Positions 18,101 to 26,256 are shown, counted from the first letter of the stretch. The stretch: DNA of 36,713 bases from an uncultured Ruminococcus sp. (GCA_904393835.1 CAJFNC010000018.1:1-36713); one strand, 5' to 3'. Translations and numbers: made by a program. The notes: generated from the sequence alone by a model not told the origin.

Positions 18101-19347
18101 TGTCAAATCGTACAAATTGGCTTAATACAGAAATTGGTAAGTGGACTTCTTATGAAATTGCTAAGCCTGTAATATCTGCAATCGATACCGCAGGCGGACA
18201 GCTTCCCTCAACAATTGAAGAGGGCACGCCGTTCAAGATTACAGCTACGTCAACGGATGATTTTGTTTCATTTGAACTTTATGACAACGGCGAAAAGGTT
18301 GCAAATGCTGTTTATGAAAACGGAGCATTTACCGTTTCAAACGCTGCAGCAGGCGAACATTCATACACTGTAAAGGCTGTTTTCGGCAATTTGACCGTAG
18401 AATCCGACTCTATTAATATCACGGTTACAGAGAAAACAACCGAATTTACAGTAACACTTGACGCTTCGTCTGACACAGTCACAACAGGCGATAAATTTAC
18501 ACTTACTGCTCATGTTACACCTGACACAGTCGGAACTTGCACATATGAGTACTTCTCTTGCTCAGATGCAAGCGGGGCAAACCCAACTTCACTTGGCGCA
18601 GCATCAGCCGCAACAACAAAATCAATTACAACTGACGCAGAGGGCACATATTACTATTTTGTACAGGTAACCTGTGGAGAAGTTACAAACAAATCAAATG
18701 TGGTTCAGGTAGTTGTAAATGACCCTGTTGCAGGTGAACACGAAGTTACCGTTTACTTCAAGGCTCCGTCAACAAGCGTTTATAAACCATCGGTATCTCT
18801 CAACGGCGCAACATCAGTTGCCATGACAAAAGATACATACTTGGGCGCTGACTATATGGGACTACTCAAGATGTATTGGTACAAAGCTACATTTACAGTT
18901 GATTCCACATCTGATAACACTCTTACATTTACAACAAAATCAACTGATTTAAATGCAACTTATACAAGTACGTTAAGTAACTCAACCTACTACATTGCAG
19001 CGGATGACCTTGTAAACGGCGAAACGGTTGTTGACTTGTCAGGCGCGGAAGAATACATTCGTAACTTCTATTACTCACCGTTGCATATGGTTTATAACGT
19101 TGAAGTACCTACAGATGCAACGCTTGGATTTACAAATGTCGGCGGCACAAGGTACAGAATGGGTTCATATATTAACAGCCGCGGTGAAGTTCAGGCTATG
19201 AACATCAAGAGCGCGACCGAAGCACAAAAAGTAACAGCAGGTTGCAGCGACGCTTCATCGCTCCAGAAAAATCTTATCGACGTTAACCTTGACGGTAAAG
19301 TGGATATAACTGACGCAACTTTAATGCAAAAAGCTCTCGTTAGCTGA
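15190..19347 (+). CDS. Secreted CotH-kinase-domain protein with terminal dockerin segment
   Basis: 1385 residues. A signal peptide (1 to about 35, KKIKRLGRKSISVLLSLLMV then NISAA) leads to beta-rich modules, including one at 142-275 (TTYYLGGR ... YYTIAGS) shared with the next protein and an InlB-repeat-like domain near 285-380 (TFTMPAADVEIEASY). A CotH domain covers about 500-985: KGRGNSSWE (541-549), NMKLAGKTNLLGM, SWCLLANNADESMLRNALTF, DNGEYMGQYLVTEKVDVG and SPAWDYDWAYG with the WDYD motif at 827-830. Spore CotH proteins with these motifs are secreted protein kinases. Two Ig-like domains and another beta module follow. The last 22 residues (DVNLDGKVDITDATLMQKAL...) are one clear dockerin repeat; its partner is degenerate. 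It probably acts outside the cell, attached to a cohesin scaffold. The substrate is unknown. Confidence 0.88.
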   Translation: MKKIKRLGRKSISVLLSLLMVISTMLVGMANISAATDTLYVTGDAADGWGSWRELDQKSADNSIAYTTITCGSEFKVSITNDYGQYTGISLNNSLGDVYINGSLDGGNLSTAGIGTAYLCVVLSSGNVYASTTEPSSGGTTETTYYLGGRIKQDGSETWLSKDNTQYPFSATDTDGLYKIETNQTEAQWSETRGKNLPQYFYIHQGANKTWYGTNNETVLSSPNQRISLKELSYNTDTDVTYLTYIKGTSTEGNVTIWLDTRDGMQMYYTIAGSATEPTEPETAGAYKIKDKSNNDAVTAAAKADGKTANTADENDVVTVTVTPTDSWYKVAGLKATYTTADDVDQELEVTGDNGTYTFTMPAADVEIEASYTVDKQAYIEAQGDGLWVDVNPDATDSVSTLIKWNNYSGNSHQTDDTYTFYLPKNTDLANARVYNGFDNSVNVAGYSVQPNSASYVNLKEGDNSCSAPGIGTVRVMVGSTDAMFLYTTDGKGNAQNLPTKVDQSLADKDSVKTKGGDCVTMDNSAEAADFSEAMLLEQVKGRGNSSWEASSKIFGKYAFNMKLAGKTNLLGMDASESKGAKSWCLLANNADESMLRNALTFDLADALGLPYSPEYRFVDIYDNGEYMGQYLVTEKVDVGTSKLVKGESFDDINEKAAEANADEEIIEDSNYGKYTYDNQEFDMKYATVLDDGNTSEINVTNATYLLEFEIGHVEYGKNQSRYDAEASGFVSPQGQHVVVKSPEFATKEQVEYIAQKYAEMEAVAFSSDISTLGNYMDTESFALMYLIQELSSNLDSAATSYYIMYSADDTANKEIEPNKFVASPAWDYDWAYGQYEKQTKLSVSGSNLEPANPQAWFAKDRAYDDAQDFDDRKYSLQSKLANNADFQAIIKKAWQTNFYDKIQTYYAENGKLDTWYNEIKDSVAMNEARWGIISNRNNMYGTMYGSSGWGSKDTGSTHEAAVNYLKNTWLSNRTNWLNTEIGKWTSYEIAKPVISAIDTAGGQLPSTIEEGTPFKITATSTDDFVSFELYDNGEKVANAVYENGAFTVSNAAAGEHSYTVKAVFGNLTVESDSINITVTEKTTEFTVTLDASSDTVTTGDKFTLTAHVTPDTVGTCTYEYFSCSDASGANPTSLGAASAATTKSITTDAEGTYYYFVQVTCGEVTNKSNVVQVVVNDPVAGEHEVTVYFKAPSTSVYKPSVSLNGATSVAMTKDTYLGADYMGLLKMYWYKATFTVDSTSDNTLTFTTKSTDLNATYTSTLSNSTYYIAADDLVNGETVVDLSGAEEYIRNFYYSPLHMVYNVEVPTDATLGFTNVGGTRYRMGSYINSRGEVQAMNIKSATEAQKVTAGCSDASSLQKNLIDVNLDGKVDITDATLMQKALVS

Positions 19348-19375
19348 TTGACTTATAAAAATTTTGTAGTATAAT
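19348..19375 (+). promoter_or_regulatory. Promoter of the 1617-residue protein gene
   Basis: TTGACT (19348-19353), 16 bases, TATAAT (19370-19375), beginning at the base after the preceding stop. Confidence 0.75.
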
Positions 19376-19386
19376 ATAGGTATAAG

Positions 19387-19419
19387 CTGCCAAAATAGTT
19401 CAGTTTACTGTTTTGGCAG
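19387..19419 (+). promoter_or_regulatory. Hairpin at the 5' end of the transcript
   Basis: CTGCCAAAATAG (19387-19398) and CTGTTTTGGCAG (19408-19419) form a 12-base stem with one G-U and a 9-base loop. It would sit within a few bases of the predicted start. There is no T run after it, so a 5' stabilising hairpin is as likely as a terminator for the upstream gene. Confidence 0.5.
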
Positions 19420-19447
19420 TTAAATCTACAAATATGGAGGTTAAATA

Positions 19448-22400
19448 ATGAAAAATAAGATTAGGAGGTTAAGCAAAGGCTCCCTTTCGGTAGTGCTGTC
19501 AATTATGATGGTCATATCGACCATGCTGATTGGCTCGTTTACCGTAAATGCGGCATATACCGATTCCCATTTCTATTTGATTGGCAACTTTACCGGGGAT
19601 AATTGGAATACTGATCAAACCGCTTATCCAATTAATAATAGATATAATAATGAGGACGGAAAGTTTTATATAGAGGTAGATGTACCGTCCGGTTCTTCGC
19701 CTTATTTTGCTTTGTATAATGGTAGTACTAGATATGCACCTAGCACAAATGGAACCGTTATGTCAAGTAATTCAATTTATGGTGATTATGATCATGCAGA
19801 TAATGCTTGGGTTTATAATGGTTCTGCAAGTAAAATAAGAATTTGTATTGACCAAGGATCATTTAATAACGAATGGTATCCTGCTGTTTGGATAGAAGAA
19901 GTCGAATCTACCGATCCTGAAACTACCAATTATTACATCGGTGGTCGTTATAATGCTTCATGGTTGTCACCTACTGATGTTGCAAATAATGAAACTTATA
20001 AATTTGTTTCGACTGATACAGACAACTTATTAAAATATGAAACTGGAGATACTGTAAGTACTTGGAACAGTACTTATTACGGCAATACAAGATATTTCTA
20101 TATTACTGATCAAACCGGACAAGCAGTTTACGGCGTAAACAATGGACCGAGAAATATAGAAAATCCGAACGAAAATGTTGCCCTTAATAAGTTTACTACT
20201 ACCGGTACCGGTGGAGATCTCACTGCCGAAGATCGTTTGCTGTATATCACCGGTAGTGATGACAGTGGTCAAGTTATACTTTGGCTTGATACTACTAACA
20301 GTAATTCGCCTACTCTTTATTACACAATAGAGGGTTCAGAACATAATATAACTGACGGCACGCTTTCTAACATAACATCTCTCAGCTATTCGGTAGATGG
20401 AAAACCTGATGTAAATACTGCAAGAACAGGCGAGCAGGTTACCGTAACAGCCACACCGGCAGAAAATTATGTTTTGGATACAGTAACTGCTACTTATGAC
20501 GGAGGTACTGTTTCAGGTGATGTTGTAGGTAACACAGCTACATTCACAATGCCCAACGCTGACGTAACTGTTTCAGCAACTGCTCGTCAGGCTCAAACAT
20601 TTAGGGTCACAACTTCTGTAAATGATTCAACAATGGGTTCTGTAGCTATTGAAGGCGCAACAGGCAACACAACCACAGTAACCGAGGGTGAATCTGTTAC
20701 ACTTACTGCAACAGCTAACAGCGGCTATGAATTTGAAAATTGGACAGTTGATAATACTTATGCAGGTGATGTTGACATAACAAGTCCATCAATTACTGTA
20801 TATCCCACTTCAAACGTAACCTTTACAGCAAACTTTGCTGAGGAAAAGGGAGAAGAAACGGGCTATTATTTCCTGATTTCTACAGATCCTGATCCTAACA
20901 ACTGGTCAGTAAGCAATGCAAAGGTTTTCCCTGTTTATCAATCAGCTGGTGGTACATATTATACCGAAATTGATTGTGCTGAAAATGATATTACAACGAA
21001 TAATTACTATGTAGGTTTAAAGAATAATAGTAGTGTTAGTGCCGATGGATTTATTAATTATAAATCAGGCGATGTTGTTGATAATAAATCTAATGGATTA
21101 TTAACAACAGAAGAAAATAAAGAATATAATGGTTATCATTATATTAGAGTAGCTCCGACAAAAGATGATTTACAGACTATTCGAATTGAATTCAGTTCAT
21201 TTAGTCAGAGCGCTCCAATCACTTACACTTTTTCTGCTGAGGAGACCCCCGTTGACCCGACGGATGTAAATGTATATGCTAAAAACGGTACAGTTTGCTC
21301 ATACGGTACCGGAACAAGTAAATACGGTGTTACAACTATCACTAATGACGATATAGTCTCCGATTCCGATAACGGAACATATAAGGTTTACACTGCCAAA
21401 GAAGGCGATACGCTTGAGATTCAGACAGTAGTTAATTCCTCTTATTATAGTGCAGGATACTACGTAGCTGCTTTCCAGGCTAACGGTCAGACTCTTGAGG
21501 CAGAGTATCAAGGTCAGGGCATTTATACAGCTGAATACCTGATCCCTGATGATTTTGAAGAAAATCTTGAAATTACTCCCGTTTATTACAATAGGAATAT
21601 TGAAGAAGCCGGAGATTATGTAACTTTGTATGTTGACCCGTCTCAGCTTCCTGAAGATGATCGTGGTGTAAAGCTTTGGACTAACCAGATTGCTTGTTAT
21701 CCTTACTACTATACAGGTAATGGCACTGAGGCTGTTGTAATTGACGGTGATTACCCCGGTCAGCCTATGCTAAAAGCTGCCAACGGTAAATGGTACACCA
21801 AGGTTTCTAAGTATTATTATGATGAATCAGGTCAAAAAGGTAGTTATAAGGTTTCGGGTATTACGCTTAACAACTATACAACAGATTCAGTCCACGGTAG
21901 TTTAGTGCCTGATGGCTATAATGTCAACAGACAGACATACGACTTCGATGACTTTGTTAAGATTGCAGAGGCTGATTACGATATAGTTGAATTCCGTATT
22001 GAATATCGTGGTGGTAGCTATGCTTCAAACCAGCAATTGCTGATAAATAATGCAACTGATTATCCGGATCCTTCTGGTTCTATAAAGTTTGACCAATATG
22101 ATTCCAAAGGTTGGGTTGCACTCAAAGACTATAAAGATAATTACGTCAGCCTGACATATGATATACTTGACAAAACACAGGCTGAAAGTAATCTTGCTAG
22201 CGATAATTTTCTTAGAGTAATTTCGGTAGGTAACCAGAATGTTTCGGATCACGGTGTGTGGTCAACAGTTTGGTACGTATTCGACCAAAGCGGAAAATTC
22301 ATTACAAAGGGTGTACCTTCAGACTTCCTGCCTACGCCTGACGGCGAATTTGAAGAGGGCAGCAATGCAAAAGCTGTACACGAGGCATTAGCAAATTATA

Positions 22401-24301
22401 AAAGCATTCCTGTTAAGATTTGCTATGAAAAGGAAATGAACGCTGCTACCAGCACCGATTCCGGTAATAGTGGTGTTCGTATTGACGGTCAGTGGTACTT
22501 CGGTACAACAAGCGACCCGATTGACGCAAACGTAATTGTTGAGGTTCCCGGTAGCGAGGATGGAACATGGGTGACAGATACTTCGGGTTCTAATAAAGCT
22601 ACTATCGACGGTCAAACATCAGTTCATTATGAGGACCGTGAACATATAGGTTCACTTGTTGCTCAGGCAGGTTCAGGTTATATGTTCGCAGGCTGGGGAT
22701 ATCTTAATGACAACGGCGAGTTCGTTTCATTTGATAATTCTACAAAATTAAATACGTCTGTTTCCGTTCCACTTAACCAAAACTACACATTTGTAGCGCG
22801 TTTTGTGCCCGTAACTGACGGTACGCTTGTAGTAAGCCATAGTAAATACACAGGCTCCGGAGCATACGGCGGTGCTGCATACTACTATGTATCAGCAGTA
22901 GCTCACAATGCTGACGGTACTACAACAACTTATCAAAGAGTTGAAAACTCATCATTGTCCATTAAGGTTAATCCAAAAGATGTAAATAAAATTGATTTTA
23001 CAGTTACTGTAATACCAAAAGGCGATAACAGCTATGTAGGTACGTATAGACGTGTTGCCGGACAAGATCAATACGAACAAATTTGCGAAAAAGACGATTT
23101 TGTGCCCGGCAGTGACGAATTTGTCTTAAATGGCAAAGAATATTCAATCAAATTTACAACAACAGTAAGTGATCTTTACGATGAACACGGTCGACAGTCG
23201 GTTAATACATTTGCTTTCTACTCTGATGTAGCTCCGGTTACTACTACGGCAACTCTCAACTACAAATATGAGAATCGTTTCGGTGTAATAAACAACTATA
23301 CTAAAGTAGTTGACCTTACAGATGAGTACATTGATAAATACGGTAAAAAAATTACAGATGAACTTGTTTATCAAAATGCTCCCGCAATTGATGACTTACA
23401 TAAAGATTGTACGTGGAAGATTGAAGATACGAAATATACTGTGAATGGTATGGTTGCAACGCTTACAGCCACTCAGGAAGAAAAAATGTATCGCGGCACT
23501 ATAGACATTGGTGTTGGCGAAAAGAAGAGTTTTGAAGGCATTAAATATAATGAGTTCCTAAAAACTGATGATGGCGACTATTACAGATGTCCTGACGAAG
23601 AAAACTTCCAGTACTGGTCTGTTAAAGAGTATGGTACAGACAAAGAAGTTGCTCGTTTCTACCATCCGTGGTTTGCCCTGAGAATAGTTGACGATTACGA
23701 CATAGTTGCGGTTTGTGACGAAAAAGAAACAACCGAAAATGTATATATCGGTTCCCCGGTATATACTAAGGAGCAGACAACAGACTCAAGCGGTAATAAT
23801 TATCAAAAGCTTCTATATGCAGACTTCATTGTTTCCTATATGGGCAAAGATAATGTTCAGCTCAATACTGTAACTAATGATGATGATATTCAGTATAAGA
23901 CAGGCATCATTCTTGAAATGAACAATGGTGCTAAACTTGCTGATGAAAACAAGAATGGAACCACGGCAGATTTTAGTAATATAACATTTAATAGTGACAA
24001 GTCTATCTTAGAACAAATTGTTACCGGTCAGATTTCAGATACGTCCTATCAGGTTAATGGTAACAATAAAAAGAATTTTGTTACAAATTATAATATTGAT
24101 TTGTCTTCTTATAACAATATGAATAGAACACAATATTATATTTGTTTTGATAACACTAACGGTATTTATACAGACTATGTTATGAAAGTATATTACTATG
24201 TTTATAAAACAGATAAGAATGGTAATTACATAGATGATTCATGTATCATAAGTGATGAGGTATACTTCAACTTATATGATATTGATAATTCAGAAGTATA
24301 A
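19448..24301 (+). CDS. Very large secreted multi-module surface protein, function unknown
   Basis: 1617 residues with a signal peptide (1 to about 36, RRLSKGSLSVVLSIMMVIST ... VNAA) closely related to that of the CotH protein. A beta module (about 36-155, FYLIGNFTGDNWNTD) is followed by the module shared with the CotH protein (158-298, ETTNYYIGGR ... LYYTIEGS), two InlB-like repeats (about 310-395 and 396-480, with ATFTMPNADVTVSA and GYEFENWTVDN), further beta-rich Tyr/Asn/Asp-rich segments, another InlB-like stretch near 1060-1120 (GYMFAGWGYLNDNGEF), and an unfamiliar C-terminal half. I see no dockerin, LPXTG motif or transmembrane anchor, so retention may depend on protein-protein or glycan contacts. 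No catalytic motif is recognised. AGGAGG-like GGAGG lies nine bases before ATG 19448. Confidence 0.85.
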   Translation: MKNKIRRLSKGSLSVVLSIMMVISTMLIGSFTVNAAYTDSHFYLIGNFTGDNWNTDQTAYPINNRYNNEDGKFYIEVDVPSGSSPYFALYNGSTRYAPSTNGTVMSSNSIYGDYDHADNAWVYNGSASKIRICIDQGSFNNEWYPAVWIEEVESTDPETTNYYIGGRYNASWLSPTDVANNETYKFVSTDTDNLLKYETGDTVSTWNSTYYGNTRYFYITDQTGQAVYGVNNGPRNIENPNENVALNKFTTTGTGGDLTAEDRLLYITGSDDSGQVILWLDTTNSNSPTLYYTIEGSEHNITDGTLSNITSLSYSVDGKPDVNTARTGEQVTVTATPAENYVLDTVTATYDGGTVSGDVVGNTATFTMPNADVTVSATARQAQTFRVTTSVNDSTMGSVAIEGATGNTTTVTEGESVTLTATANSGYEFENWTVDNTYAGDVDITSPSITVYPTSNVTFTANFAEEKGEETGYYFLISTDPDPNNWSVSNAKVFPVYQSAGGTYYTEIDCAENDITTNNYYVGLKNNSSVSADGFINYKSGDVVDNKSNGLLTTEENKEYNGYHYIRVAPTKDDLQTIRIEFSSFSQSAPITYTFSAEETPVDPTDVNVYAKNGTVCSYGTGTSKYGVTTITNDDIVSDSDNGTYKVYTAKEGDTLEIQTVVNSSYYSAGYYVAAFQANGQTLEAEYQGQGIYTAEYLIPDDFEENLEITPVYYNRNIEEAGDYVTLYVDPSQLPEDDRGVKLWTNQIACYPYYYTGNGTEAVVIDGDYPGQPMLKAANGKWYTKVSKYYYDESGQKGSYKVSGITLNNYTTDSVHGSLVPDGYNVNRQTYDFDDFVKIAEADYDIVEFRIEYRGGSYASNQQLLINNATDYPDPSGSIKFDQYDSKGWVALKDYKDNYVSLTYDILDKTQAESNLASDNFLRVISVGNQNVSDHGVWSTVWYVFDQSGKFITKGVPSDFLPTPDGEFEEGSNAKAVHEALANYKSIPVKICYEKEMNAATSTDSGNSGVRIDGQWYFGTTSDPIDANVIVEVPGSEDGTWVTDTSGSNKATIDGQTSVHYEDREHIGSLVAQAGSGYMFAGWGYLNDNGEFVSFDNSTKLNTSVSVPLNQNYTFVARFVPVTDGTLVVSHSKYTGSGAYGGAAYYYVSAVAHNADGTTTTYQRVENSSLSIKVNPKDVNKIDFTVTVIPKGDNSYVGTYRRVAGQDQYEQICEKDDFVPGSDEFVLNGKEYSIKFTTTVSDLYDEHGRQSVNTFAFYSDVAPVTTTATLNYKYENRFGVINNYTKVVDLTDEYIDKYGKKITDELVYQNAPAIDDLHKDCTWKIEDTKYTVNGMVATLTATQEEKMYRGTIDIGVGEKKSFEGIKYNEFLKTDDGDYYRCPDEENFQYWSVKEYGTDKEVARFYHPWFALRIVDDYDIVAVCDEKETTENVYIGSPVYTKEQTTDSSGNNYQKLLYADFIVSYMGKDNVQLNTVTNDDDIQYKTGIILEMNNGAKLADENKNGTTADFSNITFNSDKSILEQIVTGQISDTSYQVNGNNKKNFVTNYNIDLSSYNNMNRTQYYICFDNTNGIYTDYVMKVYYYVYKTDKNGNYIDDSCIISDEVYFNLYDIDNSEV

Positions 24302-24354
24302 ACTGATAATTCTGTTCAAATTTCTGTTTAATTGCAATTTGATGAGGTGATTAT

Positions 24355-24531
24355 ATGAAGAAAAAATATTTATCTCCGGAATTGGAAGTTTCAATTTTTT
24401 CGTTCGAATCTGTGTTAGCCAGTTCAATGACTGATAGTTTAGAAACCGATGTAAGCGGAGGCGGTGGTTCTGCTCCTGGAATACCTACTGATGATGATCC
24501 TGGAACTGAAAACGAACCTGGCTTAGGTTAA
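24355..24531 (+). CDS. 58-residue peptide with Lys/Tyr leader and Gly/acidic tail, possible peptide precursor
   Basis: Starts MKKKYLSPELEVSIFSFE, then VLASSMTDSLETDVSGGGG, and ends in a Pro/Asp/Glu/Gly-rich tail (GTENEPGLG). The MKK-Y-xP-xLEV start resembles a class of small gut-Firmicutes/Bacteroidota peptides and leader-like sequences, but I do not know a function. There is no signal peptide and no Cys. GAGGTGAT precedes the ATG at normal distance. It lies 53 bases after the giant protein gene and is followed by a strong hairpin, an arrangement often seen for abundant small products ahead of their partners. The nearby HPr-kinase-like gene makes a phosphorylated peptide conceivable (inference). 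It could also be a small structural protein. Confidence 0.7.
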   Translation: MKKKYLSPELEVSIFSFESVLASSMTDSLETDVSGGGGSAPGIPTDDDPGTENEPGLG

Positions 24532-24538
24532 ACTTCAT

Positions 24539-24573
24539 ATATGGGGCAAATACATTCTGTGTTTGCCCCATAT
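24539..24573 (+). terminator. Strong hairpin after the small peptide gene
   Basis: A perfect 12-base stem ATATGGGGCAAA (24539-24550) with its complement (24562-24573) and an 11-base loop. The bases after it (TAAATAAGG) contain no T run, so it may act as a partial terminator or as an mRNA-processing/stabilising element rather than a full stop. Confidence 0.6.
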
Positions 24574-24604
24574 TAAATAAGGTCATATTAAGTAAGGTGA
24601 TTGT

Positions 24605-25471
24605 ATGAAAAAGTGTAAAGTAATTTCTGCACTTGTTGCCTTAGTGTTACTATTGACAATAAGCGTTCAGACTGCATTTGCCGACACGTATTTTGAAAAC
24701 AATACGTACAGGTTTAAACGCGTCAACAATGACGTAAAGCGTATTATGATATGCGAATATCTCGGCGATGAAAAAGACGTTGTTGTTCCGTCAACAATTT
24801 TCGGCGCTGAGGTGGTTTCTTTCGATTTTATGAGCTTTTCGTCAAGCGAAAATGCCGATACTATCGAAACAATTTCTTTGCCCGATACGGTTACTTCAAT
24901 TGATGATTTTGCATGTGCCTCAATGGCTAATCTAAAATCAATCAATATTCCGCAAAGTTGCACAGACTTAGGAATGGGTATTTTTGACCGTTGCCCGTCG
25001 CTGACTGAGGTTGACATAGAGTCGGACATTACTTACATTCCTGCTCAGATGTTTAACAGGTGTTCGTGTCTGACAGAATTTGAGGTTCCCTCAACAGTTA
25101 CAAGCATCGGTAATCTTGCATTCAACGCCTGTACCTCGCTTGAAAAGGTTTTAATTCCTAAAGAAACCGTGTCTATTGCAGACAACGCGTTTAAAGACGA
25201 TGATAATCTGACTATCTACGGTTATACTGATTCCTATGCTGAGCAGTACGCCGCTGATAAAAATATTAAATTTGTCGCGCTCGACAATTATCAGCTCGGC
25301 GATGTTGATATGAATAATATAATTGATATCAGGGATGCAACGGCGATTCAGGAGTATCAAGTCGGTTTTTATGAGTTTGGTCAATTGCAAATGCGCTTGG
25401 CCGATCACAATCAGGACGGTCATATAGACATAAATGATGTGACGTCAATCCAAAGATATCTTGTTTCATAA
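24605..25471 (+). CDS. Secreted leucine-rich-repeat (BspA/LRR_5 type) dockerin protein
   Basis: 288 residues. A signal peptide (1 to about 26, ending AFA) is followed by five or so LRR_5-type repeats of the Treponema BspA kind: IETISLPDTVTSIDDFAC, LKSINIPQSCTDLGMGIF, LTEVDIESDITYIPAQMF, LTEFEVPSTVTSIGNLAF, LEKVLIPKETVSIADNAF. A complete two-repeat type I dockerin closes the protein (about 231-288, DVDMNNIIDIRDATAIQEY and DHNQDGHIDINDVTSIQRY). LRR_5 domains commonly mediate protein or surface binding. The dockerin would fix it to a scaffold. GGTGAT serves as ribosome site, nearly identical to that of the small peptide gene just upstream. Confidence 0.92.
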   Translation: MKKCKVISALVALVLLLTISVQTAFADTYFENNTYRFKRVNNDVKRIMICEYLGDEKDVVVPSTIFGAEVVSFDFMSFSSSENADTIETISLPDTVTSIDDFACASMANLKSINIPQSCTDLGMGIFDRCPSLTEVDIESDITYIPAQMFNRCSCLTEFEVPSTVTSIGNLAFNACTSLEKVLIPKETVSIADNAFKDDDNLTIYGYTDSYAEQYAADKNIKFVALDNYQLGDVDMNNIIDIRDATAIQEYQVGFYEFGQLQMRLADHNQDGHIDINDVTSIQRYLVS

Positions 25472-25473
25472 AT

Positions 25474-25508
25474 AAACAGACTCGCAAGAGTCTGTTTGTT
25501 ATTTTGGA
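25474..25508 (+). terminator. Weak terminator or attenuator before the kinase-like gene
   Basis: AAACAGACTC (25474-25483), GCAA loop, GAGTCTGTTT (25488-25497), then GTTATTTT. The T-rich tail runs directly into the GGAGG of the next gene, so read-through would give a coupled, lower level of kinase transcript. Confidence 0.65.
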
Positions 25509-25515
25509 GGACAAT

Positions 25516-26235
25516 TTGAAATATTTAATTGCGGATATAGTAACAGAATTTAATCCCAAATATGAATACCTTAAATACTTTTCTAAGCCGTTTGAGTATT
25601 ACGGAAATCAAAAGACTGAAATTAAATTAAACTTATCACGAAAGTTTTTCCAAGCACAACTGTCAAATATGGCTCCCAACATTGGCGCTGCACGTACCGA
25701 AAGCTTTGCGATGTATTGCCTGTTTAATAAAGAGATTCTCAGATATAACGCCATGACGATACATTCATCTGCCATAATATATGACGGTAACGCTTATCTT
25801 TTCTCCGCTCCGTCAGGCGGCGGAAAATCTACTCAAACAAGGCTCTTAAAAGAACTTTTAAAAGACGAAATTTCCTATATAAATGACGACAAACCTGTTG
25901 TAAGGATAGTTGACGGCAAACCTGTTGCATACGGAACGCCTTTTGACGGCGGTAGCGGAATTGCCTGCAACAGATCAGCACCGCTTAAAGCAGTTTTTTT
26001 TATTAATAAGTCAAACAAAAATTCTTTAAAAGAAATACACGGCTCTGAAATTGTCTCAAAATTGTACCGCAGCGCTAACCGTTCTCTCGACGGTGAAAGC
26101 GCAATGCTTATGCTGTCTTTTATGGATACACTCATAAAAAGCGGCTGCAGCTTCTATTCATACAATTGCACAAATGGTATTTCATCTGCTGAATATTTGA
26201 ATAAATATTTATTTAATAACGAAAATACCGTGTAA
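25516..26235 (+). CDS. HPr-kinase/PEPCK-like ATP-binding protein
   Basis: 239 residues of a family often found as 'HprK-like' proteins beside peptide-modification genes. The P-loop is APSGGGKST (about residues 96-104) after the motif MTIHSSAIIYDGNAYLFS. Then INDDKPVVRI supplies the acidic metal/ATP motif, YGTPFDGG matches the PEPCK-like strand, and SAPLKAVFFINKS the following one. It is too short to be true HPr kinase (about 310) and lacks its N-terminal domain. Related kinases phosphorylate lasso peptides of the paeninodin type, but no lasso protease or cyclase is present here. It is expected in the cytoplasm (no signal or membrane segment). Start: TTG 25516, five bases after GGAGG (25506-25510); the TTG at 25504 has no ribosome site. 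Confidence 0.8.
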   Translation: MKYLIADIVTEFNPKYEYLKYFSKPFEYYGNQKTEIKLNLSRKFFQAQLSNMAPNIGAARTESFAMYCLFNKEILRYNAMTIHSSAIIYDGNAYLFSAPSGGGKSTQTRLLKELLKDEISYINDDKPVVRIVDGKPVAYGTPFDGGSGIACNRSAPLKAVFFINKSNKNSLKEIHGSEIVSKLYRSANRSLDGESAMLMLSFMDTLIKSGCSFYSYNCTNGISSAEYLNKYLFNNENTV

Positions 26236-26256
26236 AATCAAACAGAAAAAATTAAA

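Noticed and set aside
25504..25515. TTG 25504 as start of the kinase-like gene
   Set aside because: No ribosome site precedes it and the GGAGG at 25506-25510 serves TTG 25516.
24355..26235. Lasso peptide or ranthipeptide cluster
   Set aside because: No asparagine-synthetase-like cyclase, leader protease, radical SAM enzyme, PqqD domain or exporter is present, and the peptide has no Cys.
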